Assembly (NCBI GenBank): GCA_022749755.1
Contig: CM040452.1
Location: 23,450,773-23,514,772 of the forward strand
DNA from: Azadirachta indica
Taxonomy: Eukaryota > Streptophyta > Magnoliopsida > Sapindales > Meliaceae
DNA: 64,000 nt
Direction of reading: 5' to 3'
In this document: in pieces, positions 1 through 13,100 of the stretch
How positions within the stretch are numbered: position 1 is the stretch's first letter
Layout: each line of letters starts with the position of its first letter
The notes under the pieces: model-generated
Told to the model about the DNA's origin: nothing
The model's database searches: none
The model's input: only the letters and a program-made list of their open reading frames with translations
Translations under genes and position numbers: made by a program

Positions 1-3000
1 TCACAATAGAAGCAACTTGAACATTTGGTGTCAAGGAAACTAGCAGCATTCCCATATAGTTGAAGTATAAAAGTGAACAAAACATGCCATAAAATGACCA
101 GAAAATCTTATATGCTGACCAGTAATGACCAATCATTGGGTATGTGATGATCACATAAATAACTGCTTCTATGAACAAGTATGGAATCTCAACAAGCACC
201 TGCATACAAATACAATATGAAAATCCAGGTTACTTTGGAAGAAAAAGTAAAAGAGATGTACAACTCTGATCGTGTATTTTCAAAGTATACGCAGAAAGGT
301 TAGTACTTGTGCAAATGAATATGCCCATGAGGAGTACATTCCTGCAAATCTTTCGCGGCATACAACTGTTCTCTCTGTTGCTACGTATGGTAAAACTGTG
401 GTGCAGTTGTTTACACCGAAGAAGATTATTGCTGAGTACAACGAACCGAGTATGTTGAACAGATCTTGCTGGTTATTTCTGTCGAAACAAGAAACTAGTT
501 ATCAAGTCATCTCTTTGCTTAGATCAAGCTCATATTGTATTATGAAAACATCAACTTGATTATTTGTAGTGACTAACATTTTCTTCCCTTGCTGCCAAAA
601 CAGTATGCCATACAACACAGATGAAACAAGTATGAAAAAGATGCGATTCAAGTTGTAGGAAGGACTTCTCCAGTAAGATAAGTTCTGTTTCCACAAGCAT
701 GTTTTGAATTGTTCCCAACCATTCTGCGGAAAACGGGTTGAAAAGTGCAAGTCCTCTGAACCAGGGGACGGCGAACTGAGTCTTTTTACCAACTCTTTGT
801 TCTCCCTACAGTCAGAACAGCCAGAAGAGTTATTTACAAGCAGAAACAATAAAAAATCTGATCATTGATAGGACACCACAAAATTTGTACTCACTGATAC
901 AAAGTTGATTCCTCATAGATTTTGGCAAAATCAACCCCAAGTTCAGTCTCCGCAGATTTACAAGTAACTTCTAGCATCCACGTTGCTGGATTATAATTAT
1001 CCTTAATCCTCGGCACACCAGGAATACTCTATTGCAAGAATTGAATTAGAATAAGGAATGTCAAAGAAGGAAATCTTGAACTTCGTCTATAAAATTTTGT
1101 GGAATGAACTGACCTCAAAGTATGCAATAACTCTACTGGAGTGCTGACCAAGTGGCCCGGAATAGATTACCCGTCCACCAGATTTCATTAGAATCAACTG
1201 CAATTAAAAAAATCAAGAATATGTACTATATTTGATGAAAATTGATCGTCAGTTGTACTGAAAAAAGTTGTAAATCTTACTTACATCGTCAAATGCTTCA
1301 AAGATATCTATGCTTGGTTGATGTATGGTGCAAACAACTGTTCTTCCTGTTTCGACAACATTTTTCACTGCTCTTATAACAATTGCAGCTGCTCTTGCAT
1401 CTAAACCTGATGTTGGCTCATCCATAAATATAATAGAAGGATTGGCAACAAGTTCCACAGCTATTGTAAGTCGTTTGCGTTGCTCAGTTGATAAACCGCT
1501 TACTCCTGGTAACCCCACCAGGGAATCTTTAATCCCTTCGAGCTCAATAGTTTCCAGGACTTCATACACAAACTCCTGATGGAGAGGTTCAAAAAAAATT
1601 CAGGGCGTTTGATCTCAATGATTTATAAAAGACTAACTATTCAGTTAAGGGCCAGAAGGATATCATACAGCTTTAGTTTTCGAATCAATCTGAGGTGGAA
1701 GTCGAAGCCAAGCGGAAAATATTACTGATTCTTCTAGAGTAATTTGTGGAGAATGTATGTCGTTTTGCTCACAGTAACCTGATATCCGCGCAAATGTATG
1801 TTGAACTTTGGGGTATCCACCAACTCTTATATCTCCTTCAATAGTACCACCGGTTTTCCTTCCGGCAAGAACATCCATAAGAGTTGTTTTCCCAGCTCCA
1901 CTAACACCCATTAGTGCTGTAAGAACGCCAGGCCTGAATGTACTAGTAATATCAGAGAGAAGCTGAAGCTTTTTCTGATTAAAACCTCGCTTTCTCATTG
2001 CCTGCAATAAAAATATTAACATAGTTAACCAATACAATTCAGAATTATTTAAAAACTCAAAAGTAAAACTAACTTAGGATGATTACCGAAGGGGTGTCTA
2101 CGTAGTACTGCACGTCCTCAAATGTTAAAGTTAGAGGCTCAAAAGGTAAAATCGTTCTTCCTGTAACATTGATTAGTGACATTATTCAGAAAAATAGATT
2201 GCAAATAGAAACGTATTCCAAAAATACTGTGGAAAATGAAAACTTGCTAACCTTTTTTAGGTCCTGTGGTAGTTTTAAGAGGAGCATCTATGGGTTTCAT
2301 GTCTTTGTCTGAGCCATTGATTCCATCTTTCTTATCTTGTAGTTCAGAGTATTTTTTGTAAGAAATCATAGCTCGAGACTTTCCTGGAGCTGAATAGACA
2401 TAAATGTGGTGGTTAATATCGTGATGTATCATTCTTAAAGGAATACTAAGCCTAGGAGATGAAACTTACGTGGCAAGAAAGTCAAAGCCAAGGTAAAAAC
2501 AACGTTGAAAAGCATTGTGAACCCCATCAAAGCACCGATTGATATCCAGTAGAATGAACTATCAAAGTTTAGTCCACGACTTTCCAGTGTTTGCCTTCCA
2601 ACAGTTGTGTTTCCAGACATTATCTGAGGATTAAACAAACGGGAAAATGATTCCCACATAATGATAAAACTTCATTTCTTTTGCTAATTTACATTAATAA
2701 TAAAACTTTTACCTTTTCCCACCGAGGAGCAAGAAATTCATTGACAGTCATGCCTATCTCGCCATATGTCAAAGGAGAAACCCAAATTCCCCATTCAAGC
2801 CAACGAGGCATAGATGCTGCAGAAGAAAACAATTAGCGCTAACCTCAATTTTCGGATAAATAATTGATATGAATTATGCTGTGAGAAATCTTACTTCTTG
2901 GGATAATAAAGCCCCCAAATAATAGAAGGATTAGTATAGACATACTGCCAATTATCGCAGAAGCAACAACAGTTTGGAAGAGTGAGGCGATAGCACGAAA

Positions 3001-6000
3001 CATGGATACTGATGTTAGATGCAAAACAAATAGTAGAAGGAATTGCCGAAAGAACCTAAGAGACACAAAAAAACATAGTACAAGGTCATATAACTAGAAT
3101 GCTTGTTGGACAAGAAACAAGTGCAAACATCAGGACGAATTTTATCTGGGACTCACCTTCCAACCTCGGGACTGTAACCGATAACATAGTAAGTAAGGGA
3201 AGTCCAAACCAAAGATTCTAAATAGAAAGTGGAACTTTTAGGATAGAAGCTGGAATAACGTAAGCCCAACCAGGATAAAAACACAACTCTCTCTGTTTGT
3301 AGAAAACTGCAATTCTTGAAACTGTCATGCTCAGTTCTGGAAATCCATCAACAAGGAGTATGATTAGTGCGTAGAATAAAGAACCCAGATAGTAATTTGC
3401 ATGAATAACATCGACAGCCATTCGCGTGCGCAGAAAAACTGTCATCGTTATCGAAGCTATGATCACCAACTGCAAAGACAAAGGATTGAAAATTGTGGGG
3501 ATAAGTTGATTGTGAATGATTATAAGATCTAAGCATTGCAAATATGCAGGAAGCTACCTGTGTGGATTTGAAAGCATATATGAAAGAATTCCTCTTGATT
3601 AGAAGAAATTCCCTTATTGCACAAGCTTTAAGCAATTCCCATTTGGTTAATGAGTACTTTCTGAAGGAGAGAGCACTTTTATGACTTTGCAACTTGATAA
3701 ATGGCTTTGCAAGTTCCTCGTTTAGCTTCCAGCCAAGATTACATGATTTAAACTTGGAGATGAATTCGTCCACAGAAACATAACTGTATGGTTTATCTTC
3801 ACAGTGCCAATACTGTGCTTGATCTTTCGTAGAGATAACCTGGAGTCATATAAATTAGCAAAATAGTTTTCTTTAATACAACAGAAATGAGACAAAAATG
3901 AACCTTAAAAACCTACTTCCTGAAGGAAGTCGGCAACTCCCTTTCTTTCCGGGAACTTAAAACCACAGTCCTCAAAGAATTTGCAGATATCAGTACGTGG
4001 CCCGTGATACACAATCTTTCCTTCTGCCATTAGGATAATATCATCAAAGAGATCAAAGGTCTCCGGAGCTGGCTGAAGTAGCGAAATCAACGCAGTAGCA
4101 TCAGTAATATGCACCAGATGCTTTAGGAATGAGACAATTTGAAAAGTGGTGGAACTGTCTAAGCCGTTTGAAATTTCATCCATGAATAGAGCTCGTGTTG
4201 GCCCCACAATCAGCTCCCCTGTAGTTAACCTTTTCTTTTGACCTCCTGAGATACCTCTCCTCATGGCATCTCCAACCGGTGTGTCGGCACAGATATCAAG
4301 CCCAAGAATCTTAAAGAAAGATGGAAAGCATGGTAAAGCAAGAACAACATTGCAACTTAAGCAAGATTTCAGCCTTTTGGATAGACTTAGTGAAATACCT
4401 TCAGTATGTAGTCTGTTTGAAGGTTGCTTTCCTGTCCTTCAACTGATGTTGCCTGTCATAAATGCACACAAGAAGAACCCATGAAAATTGAGGGTTCAAA
4501 ATTATATTTAAAATTCGAAGACTTCTCCTCACTGTAATGTTGTTAACATTAGGTTAAAGAATTCATGTGTACCTTCATGTAAGCATCTACATCAGGATCT
4601 GGGAATATTCCTGCCTGCTTTTCCCTTTTAATGACTTCCGTCATGATTTCTTACAAAATTTAGACAAATTACTGATTAGTAGCCAGTTGAGAGCTTCATC
4701 CGACAAGCAAGTTGCAGAAAATATCACTTACGTGCTTACCAGCTCGATGTCCTGTACCCTGGCAACGTGCGGAGAAATCAATAGTTTCTCTAACTGTCAT
4801 TTCTGGAATATGCATATCGTTCTGGCTTATATAAGCTGCAGTTTTCTGGGGAACAAATTCCTCCAGTCTGTAACCATTATAAGTTACTTCCCCTGAAACC
4901 TGTGAAAGAGGAATCAGAAAATGGGAGAGAAACAAAGAAACTGAATACGCAAGTAAATTCTGGATAATATAGAGAACCATATACAAAATTAAACAAAAAG
5001 AAAATAGAAGGTTTAGAAACATTAGGTACAACAATAGCACTAACTGAAGAATATGACAAAATTTTCAGTTTTGTTGTCAAATAATTTTGCATAAGAAGTT
5101 AAACGATTGTGAAACCTTGAGAGAATGGTTTAGCTTGCCCGAGAGAGCAGACAACAAGGTGGTTTTACCACACCCAGGAGGACCAAGCAATAATGTCATC
5201 CTGCAATGAGAAAGAGCTTAAAGTAAGCAAAAATAAAACTTTCGAAATTCAAAGGAGAGGAGAAATTAGGAGTGTTGGATTTAAGAGTCCACCTTCTGGG
5301 CTTAATGATTCCACTGACATCTTTTAAGATTCTTATCTTTGTTTCTCGTTTTGAACCTAACAAATTGGTGAAACACTGTCACAAACAGAATATTTCAAGT
5401 CAACTTAACTATTTAGAAGCAGCACAAGGAGACACAGTGAAGAGAAATACTTACAGAAAACATGCTCTTGCTAGCATTCCAAAGAGTTGGGAGAGGCTTT
5501 CCATGAACTATCTCACATTCTGCTTCAACAGTAAGATTCTTATATCTCACCTCCACAGTTGGCAACTGTACACCAACTCTGTAAAACATAACCAATAACA
5601 AGTAAATATACCATAACATATTCATCTCTTTCTGAAAAAAAATATGATTATATCATGCTTGCATATTTCAACACAGAATGAAAAACGAAAAATTTACTTG
5701 TCAATTCGCTTTCTAATTTTCTGCAACAATCTCAGATTATCATTTTCAATGTGTTTGATGAGTTTCTCAATGAACATATGCCGCTCTTCAGCTCCAAGTT
5801 TGGTGATATTAACTACTCTTTTCCCTGCAACATCTCCATTTTTGTCATCAAATAAAGCTGTAGTAATCCGTTCAAAAGTTGGCAATCTGTCAACATCTGC
5901 CCATTGCTGCTCAAATTCACCGTTATTAGGATCATTATCATGTGCAACACTACGAAAACTTGAAGCATAACTTCTAAATGAAGATCTTATGCTTCTTCCA

Positions 6001-6059
6001 ATCTCTGCTAACTCAATTCTCAGTGACTCTATTTCATTAGCACCTGCAAGTTGAGCCAT
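1..6059 (-). CDS. ABCG37: PDR-type ABC transporter, ABCG37-like (partial, frameshifted)
   Basis: Full-size ABCG (pleiotropic drug resistance) half-duplicated pump of the plasma membrane; relatives export auxin precursors, phenolics or xenobiotics. Exons read on the minus strand with GT/AG borders: 5698-6059, 5455-5578, 5293-5375, 5116-5200, 4740-4899, 4573-4649, 4399-4452, 3917-4309, 3558-3839, 3157-3469, 2895-3055, 2713-2816, 2470-2623, 2252-2389, 2087-2160, 1669-2001, 1285-1575, 1114-1197, 895-1028, 578-805, 307-478, 1-199. Visible motifs are NBD1 Walker [10 protein letters not shown], signature [10 protein letters not shown] and Walker B ALFMDE, then TMD1, then NBD2 [19 protein letters not shown] and [12 protein letters not shown], then TMD2 up to the window edge. 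The start ([14 protein letters not shown]) matches the ABCG37 N-terminus as I remember it; ABCG29 or ABCG33 orthology remains possible. The last C-terminal exon(s) lie outside. One base appears to be missing in exon 10, giving TAG at 3218-3220 after 623 codons of a protein normally about 1450 long; the downstream exons remain conserved and in phase. Confidence 0.9.
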
Positions 6060-7503
6060 TGGAATCTAAGAAAGAGCTAAGAAGGCGTTATAAATGTTTG
6101 TATGGAAGTCTATACACACACACACACATATATAGAGAGAGAGAGCGGGGGGAGAGAGTGAGTTTGATGAGAGAATGCAATACGTCAGGCAAGTCCTGGC
6201 AAGAAACTTGCTGTCAAAACTGTTTTAAGTTTATACGCATGATACATCAAAAGCAAAGAGAAATTTTGGAAGTGATTTTGATTTTACATGTTTGATTCTG
6301 TTTACATTAGTTATGCTTAGAAAAATGAGTAACAGCTATCAAGAAACACTGAGATATGATAAAAATTTGGAAGAGGATATATTAATAAAATCCAAAGCAG
6401 CAAGATTCATTCAGTGAAGCTAATAACTAAACCAGCAAGTGATCCCATTGACTTCATTAAATAAAGAGATAATTCTCAGGGAATCTAACATCTGCAGCTT
6501 TAAATTACTAATTAATTGACTGGTTGGTTGAACGAAGTTTAGAGGTTTAAGTGAGTTTGTAAACTTCCTTTTAGTACAAATATGAATCACGCAAACTTTT
6601 GAACGGTTTGAAAATTTTAGCATATAAGAAACCAGACAGAGTGGGTCATGTCGGACAGTTTTGTCTTGCTTGATTTATCGTATAATCGATTAACTAATTA
6701 TGATTAACACTTTTGTGAAATAATTAACGTGGATTATTCACGTAATGCTTGACCTAGGTTGATCTTGCAGCTGCTTAAGGTACAATGGGATAGCCTACAA
6801 CTGTACTGTTGTGTATATGTATGAATTATCAAGCGCAGATGTTCCCTTTTTTAAAAATCTGGATTTGGTGGAAATCACGATAAGTTGAGCTAAATCAATT
6901 TTGAGTCGAATTTTAGAAATATAAAGGTTTGAAAAAGACAAGGAATATATGGTAGAATACAAGCATATTATCAAATTTATTTCCAGACTTTTCAACTGAA
7001 AACACATCTATAGAGAGAAAGCATACTAACTTATATACCCAGCATCTCTCCCATGCTTTGTGGAATGTGTCACAAAAAGTATATAGCAATCCAAAGGGTA
7101 CAAACATATCCTTACTTAATAAGCCAGCAGGAAAGAAAAAGATACAATTGTAACTCTATTGCCACTTTCACATTACAGGGAGAAGAAATTTTAGCAATAA
7201 CAAAAGGATCTCCTCAAGTTTGCAGAAATACACTAATCAGTTCTGTAGGTACATCGACTCTGTACATGTACAAGCAGGGGAGCCATATAGTTTTCCACAA
7301 AAACAATGAAAGATTTTGAAAACAAGGGTCACAGCTGTTTATGCAAGACATGCAGATAAAGCAGAAATGCAACTTTTCTTCCTCTCAGCATGATTCTGCT
7401 GATATAGCCGTCTCAAATATACAAAATTTGGATGTTTATAGTGCTTGCAGTTGCTCAGTGTTGCCAAGCAGATGTCAATCAAATTGTTCATTGCGTTGGC
7501 CTA
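6060..7503. other. Intergenic spacer: ABCG promoter side and PPR 3' flank
   Basis: No coding exon is seen. The part next to 6059 should hold the ABCG leader and promoter and includes a compound CA/TA/GA microsatellite. The part next to 7504 should hold the PPR 3' UTR. The rest is AT-rich, and its short open frames match nothing I recognise. Confidence 0.6.
6115..6158. repeat. Compound microsatellite (CA)n-(TA)n-(GA)n
   Basis: Alternating CA, then TA, then GA dinucleotides with a short G run, 56-100 bp upstream of the ABCG start codon and therefore in its 5' leader or core promoter. Length polymorphism would be expected. Confidence 0.85.
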
Positions 7504-9345
7504 CTAACTTTTAGGACCATCAGCAAGTATCTGCAGTTTCTCCTGTTCGAGGTCATAGACCTTGTCATTCATACCTTCCTTTGCATATGCCTCCATCATG
7601 ATGGAGAAAGTTTTAGAATCTGGTTGACAATGCTTCTCTTTCATCCTCTTATAAACTCTCTCCATCTCCATTAAATCATCTGCCTTTACACATGCAGATA
7701 TAACTGCATTATAAAGCAAAGTGTTTTCTGGTATCTCAAGCTTTGCAGCCAACCTAACACTGCTAATAACCTTATGGAAGAGACCAGCATTAGCATATCC
7801 ATTAATAAGACAGCAAAATGTCTTGGTGTCTGGTTTCATATGCTCAGCACACATCTGTTCAAATGTGTACTCCATGTGTTTTGCATCTCCTGTATCTGCA
7901 AAAGCCTCAATGACATTGTTATAAGTGGAAGATGTCCACGGAAATTGAAGCTTACGCATGTATTCCATCACAGATGACATCTTATCGTACATCCTTCTCT
8001 TCCCATAAGCACCAATCAAGATGTTAAATGTCCTTGTTTCCGGTTCAACACCAAAATTACGAAACTTTTCATACCAACGCTCCATCATATCGACCTGACC
8101 CCTGTTAGCAAACACACTAACGATAGTATTCATAGTCCAAACATCAGGTTTGCAAGTTGTACTCTCTAACATCCCCAATAACACTCTCTCCATTTGATCA
8201 TACATCCCTGCCTTACCATAGCCACTTAACACAATGTTCTGAGTGACTGTATTTGGAGTTATTGATCTCTCATTCATATCTTCATACAAACTCTCAACCA
8301 ACTCAAAACGCAATGCATCAACACAAGCCTTAATTAAGGTACTATATGTAAAAACATCTGGCTGGCAGTTTGGGAGAGTTTTCATTTGCTTAAGATTAGC
8401 GAATGCCTCATCAATGAGATTGTTCCGACAATACGCAGCAAGTAGTGCAGTGTAAAGTTCAAGGGTGGGTTCTATTCCTTCTTCCACCATTTCATCAAAA
8501 ACCTGATGGGCATGCCGGGGTTGCCCACATTTCCCAAGCAGAACAAGGAGTTTCATATAAGTTCCTTCTTTGGGTTGATAGAAAGGTTGCTCTTTTAGCA
8601 TCCCGAACACCTAAAAGAAAATCATTTTCTCATCATTAAATAACACCCACACAAACAATAACCAATTACAACAGTTATAACAACGAGACTAGAATTCTAT
8701 ACCAAGCAAAATTTAATTTTTAAGGGTTTTAAACGAATTCTGCAGATTTTGATTCCCATTTCAGAAACCCAGAAAGCAATATTAAACTAGAACCCAATGC
8801 TTAATTCAAGTAAGGGTATAACAAGCAAGATTTCATTTTTAAGGATTTACAGAGAAACTTAGTGAACTTTGCGGAGTTCGAATCCCATTTCAGTAAAAAA
8901 CCAGAAATCAAAAATAAATAAAACTAGAACCCCATACCGAGTCCAAAAAATGGTGAAACGAAAGTGAGAAAAAACTAACCTCAAGGGCTTGGAACCATTG
9001 TTTCTTGAGGACATGATCAGATAAGGTTTCAGCGACAGTGTTGACCCAAGCTTTGGCTTTTGCTTTGCGTTCCAGTTTCTTTTTGACATTTTTTATTGGT
9101 GTTCTCTTTGAACGATAACTAGGAACTGATGTCTCCGAAATTCCAGGATATTCTCCTTCTTTCCAGATTCGCTTTTTGGGAGCTATCTCAGAAGATGAAG
9201 AATATGTTTTTGTCGTTAATGAACGATTAATAACCTTAATATTTGGAAGTTGGGTTCCGTGTTTGGTGTTGCTGGTCTTGTCGTGAGGAAGAGGAGATGG
9301 AAGGAGAGAAGAAGAGAAGGAAAGAGAGACTGACGCCATGCCCAT
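7504..9345 (-). CDS. EMB2750: Chloroplast pentatricopeptide repeat protein, EMB2750/At3g06430 ortholog
   Basis: P-class PPR protein, an RNA-binding organelle factor; the Arabidopsis relative EMB2750 is needed for embryo development. Two exons: 8980-9345 and 7504-8610 (junction LE|VFGMLKEQ, intron 8611-8979). The product is about 490 aa, close to the usual 486. It has a Ser-rich N-terminus (SLSFSSSLLPSPLP) typical of a plastid transit peptide, a basic linker (KNVKKKLERKAKAKAW), and then about nine tandem 35-residue PPR motifs such as the one around DVFTYSTLIKACVDA. ATG occurs at 9345 and 9339 (MGMASVSL); the second aligns better with the Arabidopsis start. The open frame extends upstream to 9393 but without ATG. 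No frame break is seen. Confidence 0.93.
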
Positions 9346-9393
9346 TTGCTGAGAAGAATTCGCAAGGGTCACTGAACTGACGTCGATATACAA

Positions 9394-10141
9394 ATAGTTT
9401 GTGAAATGACCATTTACCCCTTTAACATCATAGTTTTGCCGCCCTACGTAAAAATAAAATTATCAAAATTATTGAGGGATGTTTTCAATTTGCAATTTTA
9501 AGTTTTCTCGGATTCACATCTCAATGGGCTACAATTTTTAAACGGCCGTTCAAAGAATTTTAATCGTGTAAAGACAAAATAATTTTTCTACCGGAACGTA
9601 TCATAATTTTGTGTTCAACCACCCATTCCCTTAGTTACTGAAAGAGGCCAGGAGAGAGAGGTGACAGATTTGATGGGAATGGAGAGAAGGCAGGTTTGAG
9701 GAGAGAGAGAGAAGCGGATCAGAGTTAAAGTTCCGTAAACTTAAAATTAAATATAATAAAATGAGTTTTTTAAATTTGTTGTCATTTTTTCTTTTTTAAA
9801 ACCCCTATTCATATTTTATAGTTTTCGTTAGTTTCAATTTCCAAACTGTTTTACCTTTACCTCCACACGTCTGAAATAAATATCTCCGACACCCCTTCAT
9901 TACAATCACATTTTGCCATATCTCAATTTTCTATAGTTCATTTGTATACTAGTAAAATTGCCAACACATATATGGCTACTAGTAAAATTGCCAACACATA
10001 TATGGCTGAAATTTTTCAATATATATTATTGTCCTCTGAATTCTAAATCCATACAAATCAGCATGACTTCTACATTCTTCTTCTGTAGAAGCGAGGAGAG
10101 GAAGGAGAGGGGAAGGAAAGAAAACAACCAAATAAAATAAT
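9394..10141. other. Intergenic spacer between PPR promoter and SPL 3' end
   Basis: AT-rich spacer between two minus-strand genes. It holds purine-rich GA tracts (9647-9715, 10090-10125) and a perfect 30-bp tandem duplication at 9947-10006. No coding evidence. Confidence 0.6.
9947..10006. repeat. Perfect 2 x 30 bp tandem duplication
   Basis: The unit 9947-9976 (beginning TACTAGTAAAATTGCC) is repeated without mismatch at 9977-10006. The identity indicates a recent slippage duplication or an assembly duplication. Confidence 0.95.
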
Positions 10142-13100
10142 TTAGCTGGATCCAAACTCGAGCAATTCCCACCTGAATGGCCGGAAAATGTAAAGAACTT
10201 CAGGCGAGCTTTTGAAGAGCAGAGCCACACAAACGCAGACAGCCGCAATGGCCACCATTGAGAGCATGGCAGGCCTGTAGACTAGCGACGTTCTCATGTT
10301 TCCATATGGCAGCTTCTTTTCGCATAACCTGCAATGCCGCTGCATTACTTTGGAATTGATCTCTACAGTTTGCAAGCTGACAAGTCTTGATGATTTGGGC
10401 TTGGAATTGGTGTCTGAAAGGCTACTGGGTATGTCGAGGACCACATGCCCATATTCTGATGATTTCTTGTTGATTTTCCGTTGGAGTAGATGGATGTACG
10501 AGTGGTGGCCTCGCAGGCATGCATAATCATTTGGTGTCAAACCTGAACTGTCTCGTGCGCTCTTCCATGCTTCTATTCCCACCTGAACAAGAACGTTCAT
10601 ATTAGTAGTATGAAAGAGGCTCAAACATAGAAAATAACATGAAATTATGCAGCACGATCCAAAGTAAAGCATTTCTTCTCTTTAACCATCCAGGAGATTT
10701 CTTTTTTTCCTCTCAGTTCCGCGAATTAAGGCCAGAAGAAACAAACAGATTGTGAGTGAAGGTCACTTGAGTCTTTTTCCAGCTACTGATCAAGCCAAAG
10801 GATTACTATTTAGTAAAACTGGGATTAGAAGATGGAATCTTACCAATCCAGGATCATCAGTTAATGCATCCAACACATGCTCAGCATCATCCCTACAAGC
10901 TGCCACATGAAGTGGAGTCAATCCAGCTGGCCCGATAACATCTGGTTTAAATATAAAGCTGCTGCCAGCTTTGTCCACTAGTTGCTTCTGCTGAGGTCCT
11001 AATTTACCCAATTCTTTTCCCGGGGAAAAATGTAATAATAGTTCCACCATGGGCCTGCAATTTCTCCTAACTGCTCTGTGAAGGAGACCCATATCTAATA
11101 ATGCAAGCTCAATGGAAGTATGCTCTCCTGTATCAACTGTTCCTTCAAACAGAATGCCCAAGAGTTTCTTCACTACGGCACACCAATCACGTTCCATTGA
11201 GAATTCCATCAGCCACCTGAACCGTTTGAAAGAGAAGAGACCAGAGTTCGAATCCAAATGACCCAGCCTAAACTTCACGCGACTTCTATGGAGAAGCCAA
11301 CCCATTTCATGTACAAAGTCCAGTGCTTGATCCTTGATTTCTGTCTTCTCAGAAATCTTCTGGAAGTTGTCAGAAATCTCAGCCGCCTCAATTACACCCT
11401 CCAGCATACAAATCTCAGAACACACTTCTTGCTCTGCAACTATAAATGGAAAGAAGCTGCTGCTGAGACCATGGTCTTCAACCTGATTTAACCATATGAT
11501 CAATACCCCGTGTCATCTACACGAAAAGGAATACACATGACAAGAAAAAGCCGTATACACACAAATGAAAGAAAGAAAGAAGCAATTCTTCTTATTTTAT
11601 TGTGAAAGAGCAACTGCATTATTTTGAAAACAGGGCAGCATGGGATTAACACTACCTGGATTTAATCTCTATATTCCATAAATTTTGAATTCACGCCAAC
11701 ACCATACAAGATCTTCATTTCAACATGACCATACCAAATTACTTAATTTAATGCCTAAGAAGAGTTCAGAGTGAAAAGCCAAAAAACAAAGAACAAGATA
11801 AGAAACATCAAAGGATGTCCAAACCTCGATGAATCCTCTCCCATAAACATTCGGCATAGAGCAAACAAAGCTTAGGTGCTGAAGCTCATCATGCTCATCA
11901 GCACCATCCATCAAGTCATAACATGCTTCTTGGACCAAATACTTTCCTTCTATAGCACAGAGTAACCTGAAATCAGAAACCAGTAAGACACTTTCATTTG
12001 TAGCAAATTGAATAATTTCAAAGAGAATTTCCCAAAACTAAATAAACAGAAAAAGGAAGAAACTGAAACCTTGTGGTGGACCAGGAAAGATTGAAGCCTT
12101 TAACCATAAATTTAGCTCTTGCTGATACAGATACTGCAATCGGCTTGACGCTTGAGATCCTGCAACTTTTATGTCTTTTTAGAGGTAAAGGTGCATCTAA
12201 AACAACCTGACCTGCAGAACAGATATTAAAAATAAAAAATCAAATTTTAACTATCAAAGTTTCTTCTTATATTCGAATACCATGCATAGGAAAACAGTTT
12301 TCCAAAGAGTTCTTTCATCCCAACAATAACTTTACAAGTGGGCATGCATGCGCATGCGCTCACAGAGGGAGTAGGAGCAAACCATTATATACAAATGCCA
12401 CAGAATGCTGCACCCTAGCATACAACCATCCCATTCTCCAAAAAGAGTCATCTGAACTATCAAGAAGCTTCCTCAAACTGGAGCCCAGATCACAACAGAG
12501 CTGTATGTAGCAAAAGTAATTAGGAAGATTAGTTTTCCTTTCCCTAAATGAGAATCGTCAAATTAACCCTTAGATCATGACCAAAAGAATAAAAAAAAGT
12601 ATTCACTCTTTCAGCAACTGGACAGCAGCATACCTCCTCCCATGTCGGTTTACCCAGGCGAAGATATATTGTTAGTATAATACAGCCAGGCCTTATATAG
12701 CTCTCAATGTCTGTAGGACTATGGGATAACCAATCAAGGATCTGAAAATTGAAAATATTGTACCAATTTTAATCATCTACAAGGAAACTATCAAATAGAG
12801 TTTTGCACTGAAAAAATTACCCAGAAAATACCTGTCTTCGCAGAACAATGGGAAAATCATTTGGATCTTTCCCAAAAAGCTTAAAAACAATTCGGTCTGT
12901 GCGACTCTGAAAATTGGCAAAAAGAAAGAGAGGTCACAGAAACAATAATTTCAGGCCCATGTAAAATTTTATGTACTCATAGTAAATCATGCTTTATCAG
13001 TATTGGCTTAGCAGGGTGCAAAAGAAGCCAACATTCTCTTTACTACAGAAGAACTTCAAGCAATAGTCAAAAAGACATCGTTGATGTATCAAATACAAAG

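Noticed and set aside
9346..9393. 16-residue extension of the PPR protein
   Set aside because: It begins with TTG and lies upstream of two good ATGs matching the ortholog start.
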